Notes: generated by a model not told the origin, from the sequence alone. Shown: positions 1 through 13,724, numbered from the stretch's first letter. The stretch is DNA of 64,000 bases from Pseudomonas farsensis (GCF_014268805.2 NZ_JABWRF020000002.1:1447501-1511500); one strand, 5' to 3'. Program-made: numbers and translations.

Positions 1-2712
<2,712 letters not shown>

Positions 2713-2845
2713 TATAACACCCAAGCAATTTGCGCGTAAGCCGAATTGTGGTGGTGAAGACGCATGAACCGAAAGTTCGCGGCACACACAAATCACATAT
2801 CCGAATTCGCTGGGCTGTTCATCTGAACGGACTGGCTACCGAATT

Positions 2846-2962
2846 TCTTGACGACCATAGAGCATTGGAACCACCTGATCCCATCCCGAACTCAGTAGTG
2901 AAACGATGCATCGCCGATGGTAGTGTGGGGTTTCCCCATGTGAGAGTAGGTCATCGTCAAGA
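2846..2962 (+). rRNA. 5S ribosomal RNA
   Basis: Typical pseudomonad 5S sequence, including ACCACCTGATCCCATCCCG and the helix closing CTTGACGA (2847-2854) with TCGTCAAG (2954-2961). It lies about 130 bases after 23S with no tRNA between them, which is the usual end of a Pseudomonas rRNA operon. Confidence 0.95.
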
Positions 2963-2972
2963 TTCATTTCGC

Positions 2973-3008
2973 AAAACCCCTATCTGCGCATGCAGGTAGG
3001 GGTTTTGT
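2973..3008 (+). terminator. rRNA operon terminator
   Basis: A 15-bp stem (AAAACCCCTATCTGC with GCAGGTAGGGGTTTT, one G-T pair) around a 4-base loop directly follows 5S and ends in a T run. This fits the intrinsic terminator of the rRNA operon. Confidence 0.85.
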
Positions 3009-3123
3009 CTTTGTGGCGTTTGAGCCATTGGAGGCTGCGGCGTGCTCAAGAAGGGTGAACCCGTCTCCCCTATTTCGAGTCGGAACACTAGAATAGAGCC
3101 CACGCATCTTTCAGAATCTTCCT

Positions 3124-3783
3124 ATGCCCAACCCAGCCGACCCTGAAGCACTGGCACAGTTGCCGCTGAGCGAGCTCGTCGCTTGCCACGAATGCGACCT
3201 GCTGATGCGCAAAGCGACCTTGCGCAATGACGAGAAGGCCCTGTGCCCGCGCTGTGGCTACGAGCTCTACGCGCACAGGCACAACCTTGTCAGCCGCAGC
3301 CTCGCCCTGGTGCTGGCGGCGCTGCTGCTTTATATACCGGCCAACTTCCTGCCCATCATGCAACTGCACCTGCTGGGCCAGACCTCCGACGACACGGTCT
3401 GGAGTGGCGTGCTTGGCCTGTACAACTCCGAAATGCGCGGCATCGCCGTAGTGGTGTTCCTCTGCAGCATGGCAATCCCGCTACTCAAGCTGCTCTGCCA
3501 GTTGGCAGTGCTGCTGAGCATTCGCCTGGATATCGGCCGCAGTTATGGATTGCTCATCTATCGTATCTACCACCACCTGCGTGAGTGGGGCATGCTCGAG
3601 GTCTATTTCATGGGTGTACTGGTGGCCATCGTCAAACTCGCCGATATGGCGCAGTTGAGCATCGGCCTGGGCCTGTTCTGTTTCATCAGCCTGTTGCTGG
3701 TACAGGTCTGGCTGGAAGTAGTGATGGCGCCCCACCAGATCTGGCAGGCGTTGTCGGGGGAGGACATCCATGCGGGCGATTGA
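3124..3783 (+). CDS. PqiA/LetA-family membrane protein, half-length (first copy)
   Basis: A 219-residue protein with an N-terminal zinc-ribbon-like pair (CHEC near residue 21 and CPRC near 41) followed by about four hydrophobic segments; YIPANFLPIM after the first helix is a PqiA-family signature. The family (PqiA, LetA/YebS) forms the inner-membrane partner of MCE-domain proteins thought to move lipids between the membranes. E. coli LetA is about 430 residues with two tandem halves; this protein equals one half, and the next gene, overlapping it by 14 bases, equals another. The start is the ATG at 3124, with no strong ribosome-binding site. Together the two genes probably replace a single LetA. 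Confidence 0.85.
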   Translation: MPNPADPEALAQLPLSELVACHECDLLMRKATLRNDEKALCPRCGYELYAHRHNLVSRSLALVLAALLLYIPANFLPIMQLHLLGQTSDDTVWSGVLGLYNSEMRGIAVVVFLCSMAIPLLKLLCQLAVLLSIRLDIGRSYGLLIYRIYHHLREWGMLEVYFMGVLVAIVKLADMAQLSIGLGLFCFISLLLVQVWLEVVMAPHQIWQALSGEDIHAGD

Positions 3784-4393
3784 TGCAGGCATTCTGGTAT
3801 GTGCCGAGTGCCACGAACTCAATCGGCGTGAAGCAGACACTGAATCGCAAACCTGCACCCGTTGCGGGGCGACTGTCCATGAGCGGCGGCCCAACAGCAT
3901 CGTGCGCACCTGGGCACTGCTGCTCACTGCCATGGTGCTGTACATACCCGCCAACCTGCTGCCGATCATGACCGTCAGCACCTTGGGGCAGGGCAGCCCG
4001 GACACCATCATGTCCGGTGTGGTCACCCTGATGAAGCACGGCATGTTGCCGATTGCCGCGGTGGTGTTCATTGCCAGTATTCTGGTGCCCACCTTCAAGC
4101 TGGTCGGCATAGGGCTGCTGCTGTACTCGGTGCAGCGCCACCAACCACTCTCGGCGCGCCAACGCATGCTCATGTACCGCTTTATCGAATTCATCGGGCG
4201 CTGGTCGATGCTGGATATTTTCGTGATCGCCATCCTGGTGGCGGTGGTGAATTTCGGCCGCATCGCCAGTGTCGAAGCCAATTTGGGCGCTATTGCCTTT
4301 GCCTCGGTGGTGATCCTGACCATGCTCGCAGCTTTAACTTTTGATCCCCGACTGATCTGGGATAACACGGAGTCGGATGACGACCATGAGTGA
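3770..4393 (+). CDS. PqiA/LetA-family membrane protein, half-length (second copy)
   Basis: A 207-residue paralogue of the preceding gene with the same layout: CAEC and CTRC cysteine pairs near residues 11-14 and 32-35, then four hydrophobic segments with YIPANLLPIM. It begins inside the upstream gene and overlaps the MCE gene downstream by 17 bases, so the three are almost certainly co-translated. It probably corresponds to the second half of a LetA-type protein and forms the inner-membrane part of the transport assembly. Whether the two halves form a heterodimer or act separately cannot be told from sequence. Confidence 0.85.
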   Translation: MRAIDAGILVCAECHELNRREADTESQTCTRCGATVHERRPNSIVRTWALLLTAMVLYIPANLLPIMTVSTLGQGSPDTIMSGVVTLMKHGMLPIAAVVFIASILVPTFKLVGIGLLLYSVQRHQPLSARQRMLMYRFIEFIGRWSMLDIFVIAILVAVVNFGRIASVEANLGAIAFASVVILTMLAALTFDPRLIWDNTESDDDHE

Positions 4394-6686
4394 CTTGCCT
4401 ACGGCTAAAACCCGCCCTGCTTCCAACTGGTCGGCCATCTGGATTCTGCCGCTGATTGCGCTGATGATCGGCGGCTGGCTGGCCTGGCAAGCCTACCGTG
4501 ATGCCGGTATCGAGATTCAGGTGCGCTTCGAGACCGGTGAAGGCATCGTTGCCAACAAGACCGAAGTCATTTTCAAGGGCATGTCGGTGGGCAAGGTGAC
4601 TGGCCTTGTGCTGGACAACAAAGGCAGTAACCGCGGCGTCATTGCCACCATCGAGATCAACAAGGACGCCGAAGCGCACCTGCGCACCGGCACGCGCTTC
4701 TGGCTGGTCAAGCCAAGTGTCAGCCTGGCTGGTATCACCGGCCTGGAGACACTGGTGTCCGGCAACTACATTGCTGTGGACCCAGGCGAAGGCGAGCCGA
4801 CCAAGCGCTTCACCGCGCTCAAGCAGGCGCCGCCCTTGTCTGACAACGAGCCAGGCCTGCATCTGATCCTCAAGGCCGAACGCCTGGGCTCGCTGAACCG
4901 GGACAGCCCGGTGTTCTACAAGCAGATCCAGGTCGGCCGGGTGAAGAGCTACAAGCTTTCCGAAGACCAGAGCACGGTTGAGATCAAGGTATTCATTGCC
5001 CCGGCCTATGCCAGCCTGGTGCGCAAACATACGCGATTCTGGAATGCCAGCGGCGTCAGCATCGATGCTGACCTGTCCGGGGTAAAAGTGCGCACCGAAT
5101 CGCTGTCGAGCATCGTTGCCGGTGGTATTGCCTTCGCTACCCCCGAGAATCGCAAGGACAGCCCGCCGACCGACCCAAGCCTGCCGTTCCGCTTGTACGA
5201 AGACTTCGATGCTGCCCAGGCCGGTATCCGCATCAAGGTCAAGTTCAGCGACTTCGAAGGCCTGCAGAAGGGCCGCACCCCGGTGCTTTATAAAGGCATC
5301 CAGGTAGGCTCGCTGAAAGACCTGAAAGTCGAAGGCGACCTGTCCAGTGCAATCGCCGAGCTGACCCTCGACCCGCTGGCTGAAGACTATCTGGTAGAAG
5401 GCACGCAGTTCTGGGTGGTCAAGCCGTCCATTTCGCTGGCAGGTATCACCGGCCTCGAAGCCTTGGTTAAAGGTAACTACATCGCTATCCGCCCAGGTGA
5501 CCACGATGCCAAGCCGCTGCGCGAGTTCGAAGCGCGCTCCAAGGCGCCGCCGCTTGACCTGAAGGCGCCGGGCCTGCACATGGTGCTGTTCGCCGACACG
5601 CTGGGCTCGCTCGAAGTGGGCAGCCCCGTCATGTACCGCCAGGTGCGTGTGGGTAACGTGCAGAGCTACCAGTTTGCCCGCGACAGCAAACGCATCCTTA
5701 TTGGTGTGCACATCGAGAAGGAGTACGCCAACCTGGTCAACGGTTCGACGCGGTTCTGGAACGCCAGCGGCATTACCCTGACTGGCGGCCTGTCGGGCAT
5801 CCAGGTCAAGAGTGAGTCTCTGCAGACCCTGATGTCTGGCGGTATTGCCTTCGATACACCACGGCCCGGTGTGCCGCTGAAAAAACGTATTCCGCGCTTC
5901 CGTCTGCACGAGAGCCAGGAAGCCGCGAACCGTGCAGGCACATTGGTGACCATTCGTGTCGAGCGCGCTGATGGCCTGAAGCCGGGTACGCCGATCCGCT
6001 TCCGTGGCCTGGATGTGGGCAGCGTCGAAAGTGTCGACCTTACTGCCGACCTGCAGGCTGTGTTGCTGCGCGCGCGTATCACCCAGGCTGCCGAGCGCAT
6101 CGCGCGTGTCGGCACGCAGTTCTGGGTGGTCAAGCCAGCCTTCGGCCTGGTACGTACCGAAAACCTCGACACCTTGGTGGGCGGGCAATACCTTGAAGTG
6201 ATGCCGTCGCTTAAAGACCGAGGCCCGCAACGTGACTTCATCGCGCTGGCCGATGCGCCGCAGGTCAAGGGCGAGGAGGTTGGCTTGCCGCTGACCCTTA
6301 GCGCCCCGCGACGTGGCTCGATCAAGCCTGGCGTGCCAGTCACCTACCGCGAAGTGGCGGTTGGCAAGGTGACTGGTTTCGAGCTGGGGCAGAATGGCGA
6401 TCGGGTATTGATCCACATCCTCATCGAGCCGCGCTACGCAAGCCTGGTACGCGGTGGCAGCCGTTTCTGGAACAGTAGCGGCCTGGGCTTCGACTGGGGG
6501 CTGTTCAAAGGTGCCACGGTGCGTACCGAGTCGCTGGAGACCTTGATCGATGGCGGGGTAGCCTTCGCAACGCCCGATGGCGAGCAGATGGGCAACCCGG
6601 CGCGGCCGCAGCAGACCTTCGCCTTGTTCGACAAGCCTGAAGAAGCCTGGCTGCAGTGGGCGCCAAAGATCCAGATCGGCAAGTAA
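4377..6686 (+). CDS. MCE-domain (PqiB/LetB-type) lipid transport protein
   Basis: A 769-residue protein with one N-terminal membrane anchor (about residues 15-35, WSAIWILPLIALMIGGWLAW) followed by MCE/MlaD repeats. Six can be counted by eye; odd-numbered copies share TQFWVVKP-like and even-numbered ones TRFWNASG-like segments, an alternating pattern suggesting pairwise duplication. E. coli PqiB has three MCE domains and LetB seven, so this is closer to LetB. Such proteins stack as hexameric rings into a periplasm-spanning tunnel for lipids. It is the last gene of a three-gene operon with the two half-LetA genes, and a shared terminator follows. Confidence 0.9.
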   Translation: MTTMSDLPTAKTRPASNWSAIWILPLIALMIGGWLAWQAYRDAGIEIQVRFETGEGIVANKTEVIFKGMSVGKVTGLVLDNKGSNRGVIATIEINKDAEAHLRTGTRFWLVKPSVSLAGITGLETLVSGNYIAVDPGEGEPTKRFTALKQAPPLSDNEPGLHLILKAERLGSLNRDSPVFYKQIQVGRVKSYKLSEDQSTVEIKVFIAPAYASLVRKHTRFWNASGVSIDADLSGVKVRTESLSSIVAGGIAFATPENRKDSPPTDPSLPFRLYEDFDAAQAGIRIKVKFSDFEGLQKGRTPVLYKGIQVGSLKDLKVEGDLSSAIAELTLDPLAEDYLVEGTQFWVVKPSISLAGITGLEALVKGNYIAIRPGDHDAKPLREFEARSKAPPLDLKAPGLHMVLFADTLGSLEVGSPVMYRQVRVGNVQSYQFARDSKRILIGVHIEKEYANLVNGSTRFWNASGITLTGGLSGIQVKSESLQTLMSGGIAFDTPRPGVPLKKRIPRFRLHESQEAANRAGTLVTIRVERADGLKPGTPIRFRGLDVGSVESVDLTADLQAVLLRARITQAAERIARVGTQFWVVKPAFGLVRTENLDTLVGGQYLEVMPSLKDRGPQRDFIALADAPQVKGEEVGLPLTLSAPRRGSIKPGVPVTYREVAVGKVTGFELGQNGDRVLIHILIEPRYASLVRGGSRFWNSSGLGFDWGLFKGATVRTESLETLIDGGVAFATPDGEQMGNPARPQQTFALFDKPEEAWLQWAPKIQIGK

Positions 6687-6764
6687 AGAGGGCGGGCCCG
6701 GCAGTGCCGGGCTCGCCCCCATAACCCACGCACGAAGCATCAAAACCTGCCAAATCGCAGGCAT

Positions 6765-6793
6765 AAAAAAACCGACCCTAGGGTCGGTTTTTT
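6765..6793. terminator. bidirectional terminator between MCE gene and rpsT
   Basis: The perfect inverted repeat AAAAAACCGACCC-TA-GGGTCGGTTTTTT lies between two convergent genes and has a T run on both strands, so it can stop transcription from either side. Confidence 0.9.
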
Positions 6794-6808
6794 CGACTGT
6801 AACGTCGC

Positions 6809-7087
6809 TTAGGCAGCTGCAACTTCTTTCAGTGCCTTGATGTGGCCATTCAGACGGCCTTTGTGGCGAGCAGCTTTGTTCTTGTGGATGATACCTTTGT
6901 CGGCCATACGGTCGATTACAGGTACAGCCAGAACGTAAGCGGCTTGCGCTTTTTCGGCGTCTTTGGCGTCAATGGCTTTAACTACATTCTTGATGTAGGT
7001 GCGAACCATGGAACGCAGGCTGGCGTTGTGGCTGCGACGCTTCTCAGCCTGTTTTGCACGTTTCTTGGCGGAAGGTGTGTTGGCCAC
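6809..7087 (-). CDS. rpsT: 30S ribosomal protein S20
   Basis: A 92-residue, lysine/alanine-rich protein starting [18 protein letters not shown], the classical S20 N-terminus that binds 16S rRNA early in 30S assembly. Length is normal for the family. GAGGAG lies just upstream of the ATG, and a well-formed promoter is visible upstream. It is single-gene, convergent with the MCE gene and divergent from murJ, the usual Pseudomonas arrangement. Confidence 0.98.
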   Translation of the reverse strand: MANTPSAKKRAKQAEKRRSHNASLRSMVRTYIKNVVKAIDAKDAEKAQAAYVLAVPVIDRMADKGIIHKNKAARHKGRLNGHIKALKEVAAA

Positions 7088-7139
7088 CGTCGAGCTCCTC
7101 GAAAGACTTTAGGTAAATAGCAAACAAAATAGGCCGCGA

Positions 7140-7168
7140 ATCATGCCGATGAGTCGAACCGATGTCAA
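7140..7168 (-). promoter_or_regulatory. rpsT promoter
   Basis: On the minus strand TTGACA (7163-7168) is followed after 17 bases by CATGAT (7140-7145), a good sigma-70 promoter about 50 bases upstream of the rpsT start. Confidence 0.65.
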
Positions 7169-7336
7169 GGCCACCTGCAAGGTTCCGCCGAGTGGTGGGT
7201 CAAATAGCTGAAAGATTCCTTTCTGCGACGTGACCTGTAAACTCGGGAATTTTTGGCTCCCCTGCGAAGGCGCGGGAGTATCGCACATTCGGGCGCCGAC
7301 TGGCAGCGCCCTCTGCCCCTGGCGTGAAATTTTTCG

Positions 7337-8875
7337 ATGAACCTGCTCAAATCCCTTGCCGCAGTCAGCTCCATCACCATGATTTCGCGGGTGCTCGGCT
7401 TTGTCCGCGACACCATCCTGGCCCGCATCTTCGGCGCAGGCGTAGCCACCGACGCCTTCTTCATCGCCTTCAAACTGCCCAACCTGCTGCGGCGTATTTT
7501 TGCCGAAGGGGCGTTTTCCCAGGCTTTCGTGCCGATTCTGGCTGAATACAAGACCCAGCAAGGCGAAGAGGCCACGCGCACGTTCGTTGCCTATATCAGC
7601 GGCCTGCTGACGCTGGTGCTGGCCGTGGTCACGGTCATCGGCATTCTTGCTGCGCCGTGGGTGGTGTGGGCGACCGCGCCAGGTTTTGTCGACGACGCCG
7701 AGAAGTACCAGCTGACCACCTCGCTGCTGCGCGTCACCTTCCCCTATATATTGCTCATCTCGCTGTCCTCGCTGGCCGGCGCCATCCTCAATACCTGGAA
7801 CCGCTTCTCGGTGCCGGCCTTCACGCCGACCTTGCTCAACGTGGCAATGATCGCCTTTGCCGTGCTGCTGACCCCGTACTTCGACCCGCCGATCATGGCG
7901 CTTGGCTGGGGCGTGCTGGCCGGTGGCCTGGCACAACTGCTGTATCAACTGCCTGCGCTGAAGAAGATCGGCATGCTGGTACTGCCGCGCCTGAACCTGC
8001 GCGACACCGGCGTATGGCGCGTGCTTAAACAAATGCTGCCGGCCATCCTCGGCGTATCGGTGAGCCAGATTTCCCTGATCATCAATACCATCTTCGCCTC
8101 GTTTCTGGTGGCAGGCTCGGTGTCCTGGATGTACTACGCCGACCGCCTCATGGAGCTGCCGTCCGGCGTGCTCGGGGTAGCACTGGGCACCATCCTGCTG
8201 CCGACCCTGGCCAAGACCTACGCCAACAAGGACCGCGACGAGTATTCGCGCATCCTCGACTGGGGCCTGCGGCTGTGTTTCCTGCTGGTGCTGCCGTGCA
8301 CCTTGGCCATGGCGATTCTGGCCGAGCCGCTGACCGTGGCGCTGTTCCAGTACGGCAAGTTCACCGCCCTGGACGCCGCCATGACGCAACGTGCCTTGGT
8401 CGCCTATTCGGTGGGCCTGCTGGCCATCATCATGGTCAAGGTGCTGGCCCCAGGCTTCTATGCACAGCAGAATATCCGCACGCCGGTGAAGATCGCCGTG
8501 TTCACGCTGGTCTGCACGCAACTGCTCAACCTGGCCCTGGTCGGCCCGCTGGCTCACGCCGGCCTGGCCCTGGCCATCAGCCTGGGCGCGTGCCTGAACG
8601 CCGGCTTGCTGTACTGGAAGCTGCGTAGCCAGCAACTGTTTACACCGCAGCCGGGCTGGCTGATGTTTCTGCTCAAACTGGTGCTGGCGGTGGTGTTGAT
8701 GTCGGCGGTGCTGCTGCTGGGCATGCATTATTTGCCTGCCTGGGCGCAGGGCAGCATGTTCGAGCGCTTGCTGCGCCTGGGTGGGCTGATCGGCGCTGGC
8801 GTGGTCACCTATTTCGGTTGCCTGTACCTGTGCGGTTTCCGTCCACGGCATTTTGCCCGCAACGCCTTGCATTGA
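7337..8875 (+). CDS. murJ: lipid II flippase MurJ (MviN)
   Basis: A 512-residue polytopic membrane protein with about 14 predicted helices. The N-terminus has [19 protein letters not shown] and the adjacent [20 protein letters not shown], both diagnostic of MurJ. It flips the peptidoglycan precursor lipid II across the inner membrane. The ATG at 7337 is the family start. It is divergent from rpsT and followed after about 120 bases by ribF, the conserved pseudomonad order. Confidence 0.96.
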   Translation: MNLLKSLAAVSSITMISRVLGFVRDTILARIFGAGVATDAFFIAFKLPNLLRRIFAEGAFSQAFVPILAEYKTQQGEEATRTFVAYISGLLTLVLAVVTVIGILAAPWVVWATAPGFVDDAEKYQLTTSLLRVTFPYILLISLSSLAGAILNTWNRFSVPAFTPTLLNVAMIAFAVLLTPYFDPPIMALGWGVLAGGLAQLLYQLPALKKIGMLVLPRLNLRDTGVWRVLKQMLPAILGVSVSQISLIINTIFASFLVAGSVSWMYYADRLMELPSGVLGVALGTILLPTLAKTYANKDRDEYSRILDWGLRLCFLLVLPCTLAMAILAEPLTVALFQYGKFTALDAAMTQRALVAYSVGLLAIIMVKVLAPGFYAQQNIRTPVKIAVFTLVCTQLLNLALVGPLAHAGLALAISLGACLNAGLLYWKLRSQQLFTPQPGWLMFLLKLVLAVVLMSAVLLLGMHYLPAWAQGSMFERLLRLGGLIGAGVVTYFGCLYLCGFRPRHFARNALH

Positions 8876-8993
8876 AGCATCACGGCGGTCAGGCGTCGGT
8901 TTTTCATCTTCCACGCCCACCAGTGGCGCTGTTGCCTGTCGTCAGCGCCCGGGTGTGGTTATAATCGGCCACTTTATGAGCAAGAAGCGCGTT

Positions 8994-9944
8994 ATGCAGC
9001 TGGTTCGAGGTCTTCACAACCTGCGCCCCGAGCACCGGGGCTGTGTCGCCACCATTGGCAACTTCGACGGGGTCCACCGTGGCCACCAGGCCATACTCGC
9101 GCGCCTGCGCGAACGTGGCCAGGAACTCGGGCTGCCGACCTGTGTCGTGGTGTTCGAGCCACAGCCGCGCGAATACTTCGCCCCCGAGACCGCACCGGCC
9201 CGCCTGGCCCGCCTGCGCGACAAAGTCGAGCTGCTGGCCGGCGAGGGCGTTGACCGGGTGCTGTGCCTGTCGTTCAACGAGCGCCTGCGCGAGCTTGGCG
9301 CCGAGCAGTTCGTCAAGGCCGTGATGGTCGATGGCCTGGGCGTGCGCCACCTCGAAGTGGGCGATGACTTCCGCTTCGGCTGCGACCGCGCAGGCGACTT
9401 CGCCTACCTCGTCGAAGCCGGCAAGCAGTACGGCTTCACCGTCGAGGCGGCCAACACCGTCATTCAGGACGGCATGCGGGTCAGCAGCACCGAAGTACGC
9501 AAGGCGCTGGGCGAAGGCAACTTCGAACTCGCCGAACACTTGCTGGGCCGCCCTTACCGCATCACCGGGCGCGTCCTGCACGGCCAGAAGCTGGCTCGCC
9601 AGCTCGGCACACCTACCGCCAACATCCAGCTCAAGCGCCGCCGCGTGCCACTGTCCGGGGTTTACCTGGCCAGCATCGAGATCGACGGCGTGCAGTGGCC
9701 GGGTGTCGGCAATATTGGAGTACGCCCCACCGTCGCCGGTGATGGGCGTCCTCACTTGGAGATTCATCTTCTGGACTTCGCCGGTGACCTCTACGGCCGG
9801 CGTCTGACGGTGGAGTTCCACCACAAGCTGCGTGAAGAGCAGCGTTTCGCCTCCCTGGAGGCGCTGAAGTCGGCGATCGACGCGGATATCGCCGCCGCAC
9901 GTGCCCACTGGCACGCTCAACCGCTAACGAAGAGCCTGAAATGA
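8994..9944 (+). CDS. ribF: bifunctional riboflavin kinase / FAD synthetase
   Basis: A 316-residue enzyme making FMN and FAD. The N-terminal adenylyltransferase domain shows [14 protein letters not shown]; the C-terminal kinase domain shows LGTPTANI and the later [11 protein letters not shown]. The frame is open further upstream, but [16 protein letters not shown] at the ATG at 8994 is the family N-terminus; an ATG at 8976 is an alternative. A TATAAT at 8960-8965 lies just upstream, though no well-spaced -35 is obvious. The stop overlaps the ileS start (ATGA), beginning a coupled operon that runs to ispH. Confidence 0.95.
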   Translation: MQLVRGLHNLRPEHRGCVATIGNFDGVHRGHQAILARLRERGQELGLPTCVVVFEPQPREYFAPETAPARLARLRDKVELLAGEGVDRVLCLSFNERLRELGAEQFVKAVMVDGLGVRHLEVGDDFRFGCDRAGDFAYLVEAGKQYGFTVEAANTVIQDGMRVSSTEVRKALGEGNFELAEHLLGRPYRITGRVLHGQKLARQLGTPTANIQLKRRRVPLSGVYLASIEIDGVQWPGVGNIGVRPTVAGDGRPHLEIHLLDFAGDLYGRRLTVEFHHKLREEQRFASLEALKSAIDADIAAARAHWHAQPLTKSLK

Positions 9945-12772
9945 CCGACTACAAAGCCACGCTAAACCTTCCGGACACCGCCTTCCCAATGAAGGCCGGC
10001 CTGCCTCAGCGCGAACCGCAGATCCTGCAGCGCTGGGACAGCATTGGCCTGTACCAGAAGCTGCGCGAAATTGGCAAGGACCGTCCGAAGTTCGTCCTGC
10101 ACGACGGCCCGCCCTATGCCAATGGCAAGATTCACATCGGTCATGCGCTGAACAAAATCCTCAAGGACATGATCCTGCGCTCCAAGACCCTCGCGGGCTT
10201 CGACGCGCCGTACGTGCCCGGCTGGGACTGCCACGGCCTGCCGATCGAGCACAAGGTCGAAGTGACCCATGGCAAGCACCTGACTGCCGACCGCACCCGC
10301 GAGCTGTGCCGCGAGTACGCGGCCGAGCAGATCGAAGGCCAGAAAACCGAGTTCATCCGCCTCGGTGTCCTGGGCGAGTGGGACAACCCATACAAAACCA
10401 TGAGCTTTGCCAACGAGGCCGGTGAAATCCGCGCCCTGGCCGAAATGGTCAAGCAAGGCTTCGTGTTCAAGGGCCTGAAGCCTGTGAACTGGTGCTTCGA
10501 TTGCGGTTCGGCTCTGGCCGAAGCCGAAGTCGAATACGCCGAAAAGAAATCCCAGACCATCGACGTTGCCTTCCCGGTTGCCGATGAGGCCAAGCTCGCC
10601 GCCGCCTTTGGCCTTGGCGCGCTGCCCAAGCCCGCCGCCATCGTGATCTGGACCACCACCCCGTGGACCATCCCGGCCAACCAGGCGCTGAACGTCAACC
10701 CAGAGTTCATTTACGCCTTGGTCGATACCGGCGAGCGTCTGCTGGTGCTGGCTGAAGAACTGGTCGAGTCGTGCCTCAAGCGCTACGAACTCGAAGGCTC
10801 TGTCATCGCCACCGCGCAGGGTAAAGCCCTTGAGCTGATCAACTTCCGCCACCCGTTCTACGACCGCCTGTCGCCGCTGTACCTGGCTGACTACGTCGAA
10901 CTGGGCGCAGGGACTGGCGTGGTTCACTCTGCGCCTGCCTACGGCGAGGACGACTTCGTCAGTTGCAAGAAATACGGCATGGTCAACGACGACATCCTCA
11001 CCCCGGTGCAAAGCAACGGCGTGTATGTCGATTCGCTGCCTTTCTTCGGCGGCCAGTTCATCTGGAAGGCCAACCCGGCCATCGTCGAAAAACTGAGCGA
11101 AGTCGGTGCGCTGATGCACAGCGAAACCATCGCCCACAGCTACATGCACTGCTGGCGCCACAAGTCGCCGCTGATCTACCGCGCCACGGCGCAGTGGTTC
11201 GTCGGCATGGACAAGCAGCCAGTAGATGGCCAGCCGCTGCGCGAGCGCGCGCTCAAGGCCATCGAAGAAACCAAGTTCGTGCCAGCCTGGGGCCAGGCGC
11301 GCCTGCACTCGATGATCGCCAACCGCCCGGACTGGTGCATCTCGCGTCAGCGTAACTGGGGTGTGCCGATCCCGTTCTTCCTGCACAAGCAGACCGGCGA
11401 ACTGCACCCACGTACCGTCGAACTGATGGACGAGGTGGCCAAGCGTGTCGAGCAAGAGGGCATCGAAGCCTGGTTCAAGCTTGACGCTGCCGAACTGCTG
11501 GGCGCAGAAGCCGCTGACTACGACAAGATCAGCGACACGCTGGACGTGTGGTTCGACTCCGGTACCACCCACTGGCACGTGCTGCGTGGCTCGCACAACA
11601 TCGGCCATGCCGATGGCCCGCGTGCCGACCTGTACCTTGAGGGTTCCGACCAGCACCGCGGCTGGTTCCACTCCTCGTTGCTGACCGGTTGCGCCATCGA
11701 CGGCCACGCGCCGTACCGCGAACTGCTGACCCACGGCTTCACCGTGGATGAGAGCGGGCGCAAGATGTCCAAGTCGCTGGGCAATACCATCGAGCCCGAG
11801 AAGGTCAACAACACCTTGGGCGCCGATATTCTGCGCCTGTGGGTTTCGGCCACGGACTATTCCGGCGAGATGGCGGTTTCCGAGCAGATCCTGCAGCGTA
11901 GTGCCGACGCCTACCGGCGTATCCGCAACACCGCGCGCTTCCTGCTTTCCAACCTGTCCGGCTTCGACCCGGCACGCGATCTGCTGCCTGCCGAAGACAT
12001 GCTGGCACTGGACCGTTGGGCCGTCGACCGCGCCCTGCAACTGCAGCGCGAGCTCGAAGAGCACTACAGCGAATACCGCTTCTGGAACGTCTACTCGAAG
12101 ATCCACAACTTCTGCGTGCAGGAGCTCGGCGGCTTCTACCTCGACATCATCAAGGACCGCCAGTACACCACTGGCGCCAACAGTGTCGCCCGTCGTTCCT
12201 GCCAGACTGCGCTGTACCACATCAGCGAGGCGCTGGTGCGCTGGATCGCGCCGATCCTGGCGTTCACCGCCGACGAAATCTGGCAGTACCTGCCGGGCGA
12301 GCGCAACGAGTCGGTCATGCTCAATGGCTGGTACCAGGGTCTGACCGAGCTGCCGGCTGACGCCGAGCTGGATCGCGCCTACTGGGACCGCGTCATGGCG
12401 GTCAAGGCAGCGGTCAACAAGGAGCTGGAAAACCAGCGTACCGCCAAGGTCATCGGCGGCAACCTGCAGGCCGAAGTCACCCTGTTTGCCGAAGAAGGCC
12501 TGACCGCCGACCTGAACAAGCTGGGCGATGAGCTGCGCTTTGTGCTGATCACCTCGGCAGCCAGTGTGGTGCCGTTCGTCCAGGCGCCGGCCGATGCCGT
12601 GACAACCGAAGTCGAAGGCCTCAAGCTGAAGATCGTCAAGTCTGGCCACGCCAAGTGCGGCCGTTGCTGGCACTTCCGCGCCGACGTAGGCAGCAACCCG
12701 GAGCACCCGGAAATCTGCGCCCGTTGCGCCGACAACATCAGCGGCTCCGGTGAGGTGCGCCACTATGCCTAA
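9941..12772 (+). CDS. ileS: isoleucyl-tRNA synthetase
   Basis: A 943-residue class I synthetase. HIGH is at about residues 65-68 and KMSKS near 608-612. The editing (CP1) domain with [13 protein letters not shown] is present, and the C-terminal zinc site has CGRCW and CARC. Length and motifs are those of the bacterial type without unusual insertions. It charges tRNA-Ile in the cytoplasm. It overlaps ribF by 4 bases and lspA by 8, giving translational coupling. Confidence 0.98.
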   Translation: MTDYKATLNLPDTAFPMKAGLPQREPQILQRWDSIGLYQKLREIGKDRPKFVLHDGPPYANGKIHIGHALNKILKDMILRSKTLAGFDAPYVPGWDCHGLPIEHKVEVTHGKHLTADRTRELCREYAAEQIEGQKTEFIRLGVLGEWDNPYKTMSFANEAGEIRALAEMVKQGFVFKGLKPVNWCFDCGSALAEAEVEYAEKKSQTIDVAFPVADEAKLAAAFGLGALPKPAAIVIWTTTPWTIPANQALNVNPEFIYALVDTGERLLVLAEELVESCLKRYELEGSVIATAQGKALELINFRHPFYDRLSPLYLADYVELGAGTGVVHSAPAYGEDDFVSCKKYGMVNDDILTPVQSNGVYVDSLPFFGGQFIWKANPAIVEKLSEVGALMHSETIAHSYMHCWRHKSPLIYRATAQWFVGMDKQPVDGQPLRERALKAIEETKFVPAWGQARLHSMIANRPDWCISRQRNWGVPIPFFLHKQTGELHPRTVELMDEVAKRVEQEGIEAWFKLDAAELLGAEAADYDKISDTLDVWFDSGTTHWHVLRGSHNIGHADGPRADLYLEGSDQHRGWFHSSLLTGCAIDGHAPYRELLTHGFTVDESGRKMSKSLGNTIEPEKVNNTLGADILRLWVSATDYSGEMAVSEQILQRSADAYRRIRNTARFLLSNLSGFDPARDLLPAEDMLALDRWAVDRALQLQRELEEHYSEYRFWNVYSKIHNFCVQELGGFYLDIIKDRQYTTGANSVARRSCQTALYHISEALVRWIAPILAFTADEIWQYLPGERNESVMLNGWYQGLTELPADAELDRAYWDRVMAVKAAVNKELENQRTAKVIGGNLQAEVTLFAEEGLTADLNKLGDELRFVLITSAASVVPFVQAPADAVTTEVEGLKLKIVKSGHAKCGRCWHFRADVGSNPEHPEICARCADNISGSGEVRHYA

Positions 12773-13280
12773 CGCAGCTGCGGGGCGCTTCGGGCGCCTT
12801 GCCTGGCTTTGGCTGAGCCTGGTGGTGCTGGTCATCGACCAGGCCACCAAGGTCTATTTCGACAACGCCCTGACCATGTACCAGCAGATTGTGGTCATCC
12901 CCGACTACTTCAGCTGGACCTTGGCCTACAACACCGGTGCTGCGTTCAGCTTCCTGGCGGGCAGCTCCGGCTGGCAGCGTTGGCTGTTTGCGGTGATCGC
13001 CTTGGTGGTCAGCGCCGTGCTGGTGGTCTGGCTCAAGCGCCTGGGGCGCAACGAGACCTGGCTTGCCGTCGCGCTGGCGCTGGTATTGGGCGGCGCGCTG
13101 GGCAACCTGTACGACCGTGTCGTGCTGGGCCATGTGGTCGATTTCATCCTGGTGCACTGGCAGAATCGTCACTATTTCCCGGCCTTCAATGTGGCCGACA
13201 GCGCCATCACCGTGGGTGCGGTCATGCTGGCGCTGGATATGTTCAAGAGCAAGAAGGCCGAGGAGCCTGTCCATGACTGA
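12765..13280 (+). CDS. lspA: lipoprotein signal peptidase (signal peptidase II)
   Basis: A 171-residue inner-membrane aspartyl protease with four hydrophobic segments that cleaves prolipoproteins before the lipidated cysteine. Conserved blocks include [25 protein letters not shown] and [10 protein letters not shown]; the aspartates in the last two are the catalytic pair. The start at 12765 (MPNAAAG) was chosen over an in-frame ATG 15 bases upstream because GAGGTG sits at the right distance. It overlaps ileS and fkpB, the common ileS-lspA-fkpB-ispH arrangement. Confidence 0.96.
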   Translation: MPNAAAGRFGRLAWLWLSLVVLVIDQATKVYFDNALTMYQQIVVIPDYFSWTLAYNTGAAFSFLAGSSGWQRWLFAVIALVVSAVLVVWLKRLGRNETWLAVALALVLGGALGNLYDRVVLGHVVDFILVHWQNRHYFPAFNVADSAITVGAVMLALDMFKSKKAEEPVHD

Positions 13281-13710
13281 GACCCGTATTGGCCAGAATA
13301 CCGAAGTCACGCTGCACTTCGCGCTGCACCTCGAAAACGGCGACACCGTCGACAGCACCTTCGACAAGGCCCCGGCCGTGTTCAAGGTTGGCGATGGCAA
13401 CCTGTTGCCGGGCTTCGAAAGCGCCCTGTTCGGCTTCAAGGCCGGTGACAAGCGCACCCTCGATATCGCCCCGGAGAACGCATTCGGCCAGCACAACCCG
13501 CAAAACGTGCAGGTGATGCCGCGCTCGCAGTTCGAAGGCATGGAGCTGTCCGAAGGGCTGCTGGTGATTTTCAACGATGCCGCCAACACCGAGCTGCCGG
13601 GTGTAGTCAAAGCATTCGATGACAACCAAGTCACCATCGACTTCAACCATCCGCTGGCGGGCAAGGCGCTGAGCTTCGAGGTGCAGATCCTCGACGTGAA
13701 GGCCGTGTGA
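13273..13710 (+). CDS. fkpB: FKBP-type peptidyl-prolyl isomerase (SlpA type)
   Basis: A 145-residue FKBP-fold prolyl isomerase/chaperone. Visible signatures include [21 protein letters not shown] and NPLAGK-like [13 protein letters not shown] at the C-terminus, with the insert-in-flap region between. There is no signal peptide, so it is cytoplasmic. It starts within the last codons of lspA and its stop overlaps the upstream GTG of ispH, consistent with one polycistronic unit. Confidence 0.94.
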   Translation: MTETRIGQNTEVTLHFALHLENGDTVDSTFDKAPAVFKVGDGNLLPGFESALFGFKAGDKRTLDIAPENAFGQHNPQNVQVMPRSQFEGMELSEGLLVIFNDAANTELPGVVKAFDDNQVTIDFNHPLAGKALSFEVQILDVKAV

Positions 13711-13724
13711 GCCTGGAGCCGAGC

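Noticed and set aside
4290..6764. 824-codon open frame on the minus strand opposite the MCE gene
   Set aside because: Antisense shadow caused by high GC third-position bias; the plus-strand frame has clear MCE repeats and operon context.
8932..8965. Full sigma-70 promoter for the ribF operon
   Set aside because: TATAAT is perfect but the nearest TTGCCT is 22 bases away, so only the -10 is noted in the ribF entry.
9962..12850. 962-codon minus-strand frame opposite ileS
   Set aside because: Same GC-bias shadow; no recognisable protein, whereas the plus strand is a complete IleS.
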